Below are positions 30,220 through 35,677 of a stretch of DNA of 35,677 nucleotides, in pieces. This DNA comes from Methylibium sp035476815 (GTDB taxonomy: Bacteria > Pseudomonadota > Gammaproteobacteria > Burkholderiales > Burkholderiaceae_C): NCBI GenBank assembly GCA_035476815.1, contig DATILD010000047.1:1-35677 (forward strand), in the 5' to 3' direction. Made by a program: the position numbers and the translations under genes. A model generated the notes under the pieces. It had not been told where the DNA came from. It did not search any database and saw only the letters and a list, made by a program, of their open reading frames with translations. The number at the start of each line of letters is the position of its first letter. Position 1 is the first letter of the stretch.

Positions 30220-31131
30220 ATGTCGATCCCGCCCCTGCTCGAAAGCCGCCTGCACTCCCTGCCGCTGATCGCCCGCGGCAAGGTGCGCGACAACTACGCG
30301 GTCGGCAGTGACCGGCTGCTGATGGTCGCCAGCGACCGCCTGTCGGCCTTCGACGTGGTGATGGGCGAGCCCATCCCCGGCAAGGGCGAGTTGCTGACGA
30401 CGATGGCGCTGTTCTGGTTCGAGCGGCTCGGCGCGATCGTGCCGAACCACCTCACCGGCGAGGCGCCCGAGAGCGTGGTCGCCGCCGACGAGCGCGCGCA
30501 GGTCGTCGGGCGCTCGATGCTGGTCAAGCGCCTGCAGCCGCTGCCGGTGGAGGCGGTGGTGCGCGGCTATCTGGCGGGGTCGGGCTGGAAGGAGTACCAG
30601 GACAGCGGCCGCGTCTGCGGCGTCACGCTGCCGGCCGGGCTCGCCAACGCCAGCCGGCTGCCCGCGCCGATCTTCACGCCCGCGACCAAGGCCGAGGCCG
30701 GGTCGCATGACGAGAACATCGCCTTCGAGCGCATGGTGCAGATCGTCGGGGCGCCGCTCGCCGAGCGCGTGCGCACGGTCTCGATCGCGCTGTACGAGGC
30801 CGCGGCCGCTTACGCGCTGACGCGCGGCATCATCATCGCCGACACCAAGTTCGAGTTCGGCCTCGATGCCGACGGCACGCTCACGCTGATGGACGAGGTG
30901 CTGACCCCCGACTCGTCGCGCTTCTGGCCGGCCGAGGACTATGACGTCGCGCTGCGCGAGGGCCGCAACCCGCCGAGCTACGACAAGCAGTTCGTACGCG
31001 ACTGGCTGGAACAGGCCCGCGTGGACGGTAGCCCCTGGAACAAGCGCGCGCCGGCGCCGGCCCTGCCGGCCGAAGTGATCGAACGCACGGCCGAGAAGTA
31101 CCGCGAGGCCTGGCGCCGCTTGGCGGGCTGA
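30220..31131 (+). CDS. purC: SAICAR synthetase (PurC)
   Basis: Joins CAIR with aspartate using ATP to make SAICAR in purine synthesis. The product has 303 residues; ATG 30220 is preferred over the TTG at 30202 because MSIPPLLESRLHSLPLIARG matches the start of betaproteobacterial PurC. Motifs include GKVRDNYAVGSDRLLMVASD, RLSAFDVVM, VEAVVRGYLAGSGWKEYQ, IIADTKFEFGLD and DEVLTPDSSRFWPAEDY, with the ATP and CAIR sites complete. purE and purK lie 2 kb downstream, separated by two unrelated genes. Confidence 0.97.
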   Translation: MSIPPLLESRLHSLPLIARGKVRDNYAVGSDRLLMVASDRLSAFDVVMGEPIPGKGELLTTMALFWFERLGAIVPNHLTGEAPESVVAADERAQVVGRSMLVKRLQPLPVEAVVRGYLAGSGWKEYQDSGRVCGVTLPAGLANASRLPAPIFTPATKAEAGSHDENIAFERMVQIVGAPLAERVRTVSIALYEAAAAYALTRGIIIADTKFEFGLDADGTLTLMDEVLTPDSSRFWPAEDYDVALREGRNPPSYDKQFVRDWLEQARVDGSPWNKRAPAPALPAEVIERTAEKYREAWRRLAG

Positions 31132-31137
31132 CGCGCG

Positions 31138-32283
31138 ATGCTGGCCCGCCTGCGCCAACGCCTCGAGGCCGCGATCCCGCGTGCCGGCAACCGCGTGGCG
31201 GCGGGGCGGCTGCGTGGCGAGCTGGCCTGCCTGCTGGCCCGCCACGGTGAGTTGGACCGCGCCCGCGACGAGGTCGCCCGGCTGCGCAGCGAGTTCCGTT
31301 TCGAGCCCGACGCCGGAGTCAGCGCCTGGCTGGCGCTGGCCGAGGGCCTGCTCGACTACTACGATGACCTCGACACCGGCTGCCGCGACCGACTGCAGCG
31401 CGCCTACTCGCTCGCCGCCGCGGCCCAGCTGCGGCCGCTGCAGGCGCTCAGCGCCGCCTGGCTGGCGCTGCTCGACTACGTTCAGCACGACATCGATTCG
31501 ATGGCACAGCGCCTGCGCCATGCCTTCGACCTGAGCACGCCCGACGACCATGGCGTGCGCGCCCGCGCCGGACTGGTCGCCGCCCAGGGCTACCACTGGG
31601 GCGGCCGGATGGATCGCGCCCAGCCCTGGTACGAGAGCGCCCGCCAGCATGCGCTGGCCGACGGCGACGAGGCGATGATGAGCGCGGTGCTCTACAACCG
31701 CTACGCGATCACGATGAACCTGCAGCGCGAGGCCGAGGCGCAGCGCGTGGTCGACGTCGGCACGCCGCACGCGCCCGAGACGCTCGCCAAGCTGGCGAGC
31801 GACGCGCTGCGCGGCGCCGAGTCCACCGAGCGCTTCGACCAGATGGTCGGCGCGACGTCGCTGGGCGTGCTGCACCCGCTGATGCGCGCCCAGCTGCTGA
31901 CCATCCAGGGCCAGTTCGGCGAGGCGCGCGCGCTGTTCGCCGAGCACTACGAGGCGGGGTTGCAGCAGGGCATGCAGGCCAAGGCCGCGCTGCTGCTGGC
32001 CGACCGGGCCTGGTGCGAGGCCCGCTGCGGCGAGACCGGGCGGGCCTTGGGGCTGGCCCGCGAGGCCGAAGACGGCCTGGCGGCGCTCGGCGATGCCGAC
32101 GACGATGCCGCGGCGCGCTGTCGGCTGGTGCAGGTCTACGAAGTCTGCGGCGGTGCGGCCGAGCGCGAGCGCGCGGTCGAACTGCGCGAGGTGGCGGCGC
32201 GCCATTGGCGCGCCCACATCAGCCAGCAGGGACGCTGGGTCGAACGGCTGGACCTGTCGCTCGGGACCCAGGGGCCGGTGTGA
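31138..32283 (+). CDS. TPR-like helical repeat protein, unknown function
   Basis: A 381-residue soluble protein built of helix pairs in the manner of tetratricopeptide repeats: LRGELACLLARHGELDRARDEV, LQALSAAWLALLDYVQHD, ARAGLVAAQGYHWGGRMDRAQPWY, LLTIQGQFGEARALFAEHYE and AWCEARCGETGRALGLAREAE. There is no signal peptide, enzyme motif or DNA-binding domain. It resembles the C-terminal sensor part of some large regulators and adenylate cyclases, but no such catalytic part is attached. ATG 31138 is only 6 bp after the purC stop, so the two are likely co-transcribed. I do not recognise a specific family. It converges with the thioredoxin-TPR gene. Confidence 0.75.
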   Translation: MLARLRQRLEAAIPRAGNRVAAGRLRGELACLLARHGELDRARDEVARLRSEFRFEPDAGVSAWLALAEGLLDYYDDLDTGCRDRLQRAYSLAAAAQLRPLQALSAAWLALLDYVQHDIDSMAQRLRHAFDLSTPDDHGVRARAGLVAAQGYHWGGRMDRAQPWYESARQHALADGDEAMMSAVLYNRYAITMNLQREAEAQRVVDVGTPHAPETLAKLASDALRGAESTERFDQMVGATSLGVLHPLMRAQLLTIQGQFGEARALFAEHYEAGLQQGMQAKAALLLADRAWCEARCGETGRALGLAREAEDGLAALGDADDDAAARCRLVQVYEVCGGAAERERAVELREVAARHWRAHISQQGRWVERLDLSLGTQGPV

Positions 32284-32299
32284 TCGCCCGGCCCCGGCC

Positions 32300-33241
32300 C
32301 TAGAACAGCACCATGCTGAGCTTGCGCCGGTAGCCGTCGAGCACCGGATCGCCGGCCACCGCGGCGGCCTTGCCGGCGATCTCGAGCGTGCCCTTGGCCT
32401 CGGCCGCGGCGGCCTTGGGCTGCGGCTTGGTCATCAGCTCCAGGATCGCGACGTAGAGCTTGCGCGCGCGCTGGTCGGCCCAGGCCTTGTCGCGCATCAG
32501 GATCTCGAGCAGCTCGTCCATCGCCTCGGTCGGTCGCTGGCCGGCCATCAGGACCTGGGCGCGCTCGAAGCGGGCGTCGAAGTCCCGCTTGCTCACGGCG
32601 ATGGCGGCGTCCAGCACCGCCATCGGGCGCGCCGCCTGGGCCGCCTCGCAGGCCTCCAGCCACAGGCCGAGGGCGCTGGTGCGCGCGTCGGCGATGGCTT
32701 TGGGCGCCAGCGGCTCGTAGACGCGCCGCGCATCGGCGCTGCGGCCGGCCTCGAGCAGGCGCTTCACGTAGTCGGCGCGGATCGTTTCGTCGTGCGGCGC
32801 GATCGCCAGCGCCTCGGCCAGCTTCGCGAGTGCGGCGTCGCTGTCGCCGTCGGCCGCGAGCTGCTCGGCGGCTTCGGCCTCCTCCTCGGCGGCCAGCTCG
32901 TCCGGACTGGGCACATGCTTGTCGAGGAACTCGCGGATCTGCGACTCGGGCAGCGCGCCGACGAAGCCGTCCACCGGCTGGCCGCCGACGAACATCACGC
33001 AGAACGGGATCGAGCGCACGCCGAAGGCCTGGCTCAGCTGGCCGGCGATCTCGGGCTGGGCGTCGCTGTCGAGCTTGGCGAGCGTGAAGCGGCCGGCGTA
33101 GGCCGTCTCGAGCTTCTCGAGCAGGGGCCCGAGCTGCTTGCACGGGCCGCACCAGGGCGCCCAGATGTCGAGCAGCACCGGGGTGCGCGTCGACGCGTGG
33201 ATCAGCTCGGCTTCGAAGTTCTGGAGGGTGATGTCGATCAT
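32300..33241 (-). CDS. CnoX/YbbN-like thioredoxin-TPR co-chaperone
   Basis: A 313-residue protein with an N-terminal thioredoxin domain (residues 1-110) and C-terminal TPR helices (about 120-290), the layout of CnoX/YbbN. This family binds unfolded, oxidised proteins and hands them to GroEL or DnaK. The active site is WAPWCGPCKQL, a complete CGPC pair, whereas E. coli CnoX has lost it; this protein should therefore be redox-active like alphaproteobacterial CnoX. VRSIPFCVMFVGGQPVDGFVG carries the cis-proline loop. The linker is acidic (DELAAEEEAEAAEQLAADGD). It is divergent from purE across 74 bp. Confidence 0.92.
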   Translation of the reverse strand: MIDITLQNFEAELIHASTRTPVLLDIWAPWCGPCKQLGPLLEKLETAYAGRFTLAKLDSDAQPEIAGQLSQAFGVRSIPFCVMFVGGQPVDGFVGALPESQIREFLDKHVPSPDELAAEEEAEAAEQLAADGDSDAALAKLAEALAIAPHDETIRADYVKRLLEAGRSADARRVYEPLAPKAIADARTSALGLWLEACEAAQAARPMAVLDAAIAVSKRDFDARFERAQVLMAGQRPTEAMDELLEILMRDKAWADQRARKLYVAILELMTKPQPKAAAAEAKGTLEIAGKAAAVAGDPVLDGYRRKLSMVLF

Positions 33242-33284
33242 GTCGGCTCAGGTGCGGCCGGCGCTCCGTAAACCAAGCGCCGCC

Positions 33285-33290
33285 TACAAT
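33285..33290 (+). promoter_or_regulatory. Putative -10 box of the purE-purK promoter
   Basis: TACAAT (five of six matches) lies in the 74-bp divergent region, giving a leader of about 19 nt before the purE GTG. GGAG at 33307-33310 is the ribosome binding site. No clear -35 and no obvious PurR-type operator are visible. Confidence 0.45.
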
Positions 33291-33315
33291 TCAGGGTTTT
33301 CCGACCGGAGCGGCC

Positions 33316-33819
33316 GTGAGTGCAGCGCAACCCCTGATCGGCGTGGTGATGGGCTCCAAGAGCGACTGGGAGGTCATGCAGCACGCGGCCCAGATTCTCG
33401 CCGAGTTCGGCGTGACCTTCGAGGCGCAGGTGGTGTCGGCCCATCGCATGCCCGACGAGATGTTCCGTTACGCCGAGACCGCCCGTGGCCGTGGGCTGCG
33501 CGCGATCATCGCCGGCGCCGGCGGTGCGGCCCACCTGCCGGGCATGCTGGCCGCCAAGACCCCGGTACCGGTGCTGGGCGTGCCGGTCCCCGGCAAGCAC
33601 CTGCAGGGGGTCGATTCGCTGCACAGCATCGTGCAGATGCCCAAGGGCATCCCGGTCGCGACCTTCGCGATCGGCGCGGCCGGCGCGGCCAATGCGGCGC
33701 TGTTCGCGGTCGCGCTGCTGGCCCATGACGACACCGCGCTGCGCGACCAGCTCGACGCCTACCGCGCCCGCCAGACCGAGGCGGCGCGTGCGATGACGGC
33801 CGAGCTCGGCAAGACCTGA
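33316..33819 (+). CDS. purE: N5-carboxyaminoimidazole ribonucleotide mutase (PurE)
   Basis: Class I PurE (167 residues) that moves the carboxyl group of N5-CAIR to C4 to form CAIR. The start is GTG 33316, with GGAG 5-6 bases ahead. Motifs are GVVMGSKSDWEVM (phosphate-binding loop), VVSAHRMPDEM (with catalytic His), IAGAGGAAHLPGMLAA and VPVPGKHLQGVDSLHSIVQMPKGIPVATFAIG (family core, here given as a region). The length is normal and nothing is missing. purK starts 11 bp downstream; the two act in successive steps. Confidence 0.98.
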   Translation: MSAAQPLIGVVMGSKSDWEVMQHAAQILAEFGVTFEAQVVSAHRMPDEMFRYAETARGRGLRAIIAGAGGAAHLPGMLAAKTPVPVLGVPVPGKHLQGVDSLHSIVQMPKGIPVATFAIGAAGAANAALFAVALLAHDDTALRDQLDAYRARQTEAARAMTAELGKT

Positions 33820-33830
33820 TCCCTGCTCCG

Positions 33831-35024
33831 ATGTCCCATTCCAAGACCATCCTGCCGGCCGCGGTGGCCGCCGGCGCACAGGCCACGACCCTCGGCGTGA
33901 TGGGCGGCGGCCAGCTCGGCCGCATGTTCGTGCACGCGGCCCAGCGGCTCGGCTACTTCACCGCGGTGCTCGACCCCGACGTGGCCAGCCCGGCCGGCCT
34001 GGTCTCGCATGTGCATGTGCAGGCCGACTACCTCGACGAGCAGGGCCTGGCGCAGATGCTGCAGCGCTGCGCCGCGATCACCACCGAGTTCGAGAACGTG
34101 CCGGCCGGCGCGCTCTACACCCTGGGCGCCCACCTGCCGGCGGCGCCGGGATCCGAGGCGGTGGCGATCTGCCAGGACCGCGCCCGCGAGAAGCAGCACT
34201 TCGTGCGCTGCGGCGTGCCCTGCGCGCCGCATGCGCCGATCGAGAGCGCCGAGCAGCTCGCCGCGGTGCCCGACGCGCTGCTGCCCGGCATCCTGAAGAC
34301 CGCGCGGCTCGGCTACGACGGCAAGGGCCAGGCCCGCGTCGCGACCCGCGAGGAGCTGGCGGCCGCCTGGGCTTCGCTGAAGCAGGCGCCCTGCGTGCTG
34401 GAGCGGCGCCTCGCACTCGACTTCGAACTCAGCGTGGTGCTGGCGCGCAGCGCCCAGGGCGAGATCGTCACGCTGCCGATCCAGCGCAACCTGCACCGCG
34501 ACGGCATCCTCGCCGTCACCGAGGCGCCGGCGCCTGGGGTCAGTGACACGCTGGCCGCGCAGGCGCTCGACGCGGCGCGCCGCATCGCCGACGGCCTGCA
34601 CTATGTCGGCGTGCTGTGTGTCGAGTTCTTCGTGCTCGCTGACGGGACGCTGGTCGCCAACGAGATGGCGCCGCGGCCGCACAACTCCGGCCACCACAGC
34701 ATCGACAGCTGCGATGTCTCGCAGTTCGAGCTGCAGGTGCGCTGCATGACCGGCCTGCCGCTGCCGCCGCCGCGCCAGCATTCGCCGGCGGTGATGCTCA
34801 ACCTGCTCGGCGACCTGTGGTTCGACGCCCAGGGCCGCGAGCGCACGCCCGACTGGGCCGGCGTGCTCGCGATCCCCGGCGCTCACCTGCACCTCTACGG
34901 CAAGGCCGGTGCGCGGCCCGGCCGCAAGATGGGCCACCTGACGCTGACCGCGGCCACGCCCGAGGCGGCGCGCGCGGCGGCGGTGCGCGCGGCGGGGCTG
35001 CTCGGCCTGCCCGCGCCGTTCTGA
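33831..35024 (+). CDS. purK: N5-carboxyaminoimidazole ribonucleotide synthase (PurK)
   Basis: ATP-grasp enzyme (397 residues) that makes N5-CAIR from AIR, bicarbonate and ATP. The N-terminal domain starts TLGVMGGGQLGRMFVHAAQRLGY after a 20-residue extension. Then come EFENVP, ATP-grasp elements LKTARLGYDGKGQARV and LERRLALDFELSVVLARS, and the metal-site region GVLCVEFFVLADGTLVANEMAPRPHNSGHHSIDSC (region, with Glu and Asn ligands). The C-terminal domain ends HLYGKAGARPGRKMGHLTLT. It is complete. purE is upstream and tsaC starts 14 bp after its stop, on the same strand. Confidence 0.98.
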   Translation: MSHSKTILPAAVAAGAQATTLGVMGGGQLGRMFVHAAQRLGYFTAVLDPDVASPAGLVSHVHVQADYLDEQGLAQMLQRCAAITTEFENVPAGALYTLGAHLPAAPGSEAVAICQDRAREKQHFVRCGVPCAPHAPIESAEQLAAVPDALLPGILKTARLGYDGKGQARVATREELAAAWASLKQAPCVLERRLALDFELSVVLARSAQGEIVTLPIQRNLHRDGILAVTEAPAPGVSDTLAAQALDAARRIADGLHYVGVLCVEFFVLADGTLVANEMAPRPHNSGHHSIDSCDVSQFELQVRCMTGLPLPPPRQHSPAVMLNLLGDLWFDAQGRERTPDWAGVLAIPGAHLHLYGKAGARPGRKMGHLTLTAATPEAARAAAVRAAGLLGLPAPF

Positions 35025-35038
35025 GTCCCGCGACGACG

Positions 35039-35677
35039 ATGCCGGTCCTCGATGGCCGCTCGCCCGAGGTCGTCGCCGCCGCCGCGCGCGGGCTCGCGGC
35101 GGGGCAGTTGGTGGCCTTCGCCACCGAGACGGTCTACGGCCTCGGGGCCCGTGCCGACGACGATGCCGCGGTGGCGCGGATCTTCGCCGCCAAGGGCCGA
35201 CCGGCCGACCATCCGCTGATCGTGCACGTGGCCGACGCCGCCGGCGCGCAAGCCTTCGCGGCCGAGCTGTCGCCGCTGGCGCGACGCCTGATCGCGGCGT
35301 TCTGGCCGGGCCCGCTGACGCTGATCGTGCCGCGCCGGCCCGGTGCGGCCGAGGCGGCAGCCGGCGGCGAGGCGACGATCGGCCTGCGCTGCCCGGCGCA
35401 TCCGGTCGCGCAGGCGCTGCTGCGCGCGGCGGCCGCCGAGGGCGTGCCGGGCGTGGCCGCGCCGAGCGCGAACCGCTTCGGCCGCATCAGCCCGACGCGC
35501 GCCGCGCATGTGGCGCAGGAGTTCGGCGACGCGCTCCCGGTGCTGGACGGCGGCGACTGCGAGCTCGGCATCGAATCGGCCATCGTCGACGTGTCGCGCG
35601 GCCGCGCGGTGCTGCTGCGCCCCGGCGTGCTGGCGCGCGAGCGCCTCGCGGCCGCCGCCGGCGAGCCCTTGCACGAG
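35039..35677 (+). CDS. tsaC: L-threonylcarbamoyladenylate synthase, TsaC/Sua5 family (3' end outside window)
   Basis: Makes threonylcarbamoyl-AMP from threonine, bicarbonate and ATP, the first step of the t6A37 tRNA modification. The frame is open from ATG 35039 to the last base (213 codons), so the end is outside the window. YrdC-domain signatures are FATETVYGLGARADDD, ARIFAAKGRPADHPLIVHV (with the KGRP substrate motif), AFWPGPLTLIVPRR, IGLRCPAHPVAQALL, AAPSANRFGRISPT (SAN motif) and GGDCELGIESAIVDV. The visible part already covers the YrdC domain; whether a C-terminal Sua5 domain follows cannot be seen. It is 14 bp after purK and likely co-transcribed. Confidence 0.95.
   Translation, partial: MPVLDGRSPEVVAAAARGLAAGQLVAFATETVYGLGARADDDAAVARIFAAKGRPADHPLIVHVADAAGAQAFAAELSPLARRLIAAFWPGPLTLIVPRRPGAAEAAAGGEATIGLRCPAHPVAQALLRAAAAEGVPGVAAPSANRFGRISPTRAAHVAQEFGDALPVLDGGDCELGIESAIVDVSRGRAVLLRPGVLARERLAAAAGEPLHE

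Noticed and set aside
30190..32217. Minus-strand open frame of 675 codons opposite purC and the TPR gene
   Set aside because: Antisense shadow of purC and its neighbour with no recognisable domain.

Overview
The window is a very GC-rich bacterial chromosome segment. Its gene content and order (rsmB, DUF4390, NtrY/NtrX-like pair, tRNA-Phe, yajC-secD-secF, DUF1631, smg-dprA-LysM divergent from def-fmt-htpX, azlCD, pgk, pyk, class II fba, purC, thioredoxin-TPR protein, purE-purK, tsaC) point to a betaproteobacterium of the order Burkholderiales, most likely near the Rubrivivax/Leptothrix/Methylibium group. This placement rests on protein character and gene order only; no search was run.

Layout. 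(1) 1-4904: end of rsmB, a secreted DUF4390 protein, and a two-component pair made of an NtrY-like membrane kinase and a short response regulator without an AAA+ domain. (2) 4929-5004: tRNA-Phe(GAA). (3) 4957-12239: a compact 7.2-kb integrative element inserted in the 3' half of tRNA-Phe, bounded by a perfect 51-bp direct repeat. It encodes a tyrosine integrase, a DUF4224 protein, a P2 gpA-type HUH replication endonuclease, three HTH regulators, three small unknown proteins, and a two-gene cargo: a Panacea/SocA (DUF4065) antitoxin-like protein coupled by a TGATG overlap to an unrecognised 132-residue protein. No capsid, tail, packaging or conjugation gene is visible, so it looks like a phage satellite or a self-circularising rolling-circle element. 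(4) 12248-18232: the tRNA's probable original terminator, yajC-secD-secF, and a large DUF1631 gene. (5) 18233-21063 (minus strand): smg, dprA and a LysM protein. (6) 21329-25317: def-fmt-htpX, a small lipoprotein, and azlC-azlD. (7) 25367-30142: glycolytic genes pgk, pyk and fba, with a DUF481 outer-membrane protein on the opposite strand. (8) 30220-35677: purine genes purC, purE and purK around a TPR protein and a CnoX-like thioredoxin, then the start of tsaC.

How the parts work together. The chromosomal genes are housekeeping: rRNA and tRNA modification, Sec export, formyl-Met processing, DNA uptake, glycolysis and purine synthesis. The unusual part is the element. Its core genes all read leftward, from two XRE regulators near attR, through the replication protein, to the integrase. 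The candidate toxin-antitoxin pair reads rightward in the cargo position between attL and the integrase. Four copies of the octamer TCTACAAA, two at each end of the element, are the best candidates for integrase arm-binding sites. A promoter overlapping a repeated GTAACCAACCGG motif is the best candidate for the lysogeny-type control region.
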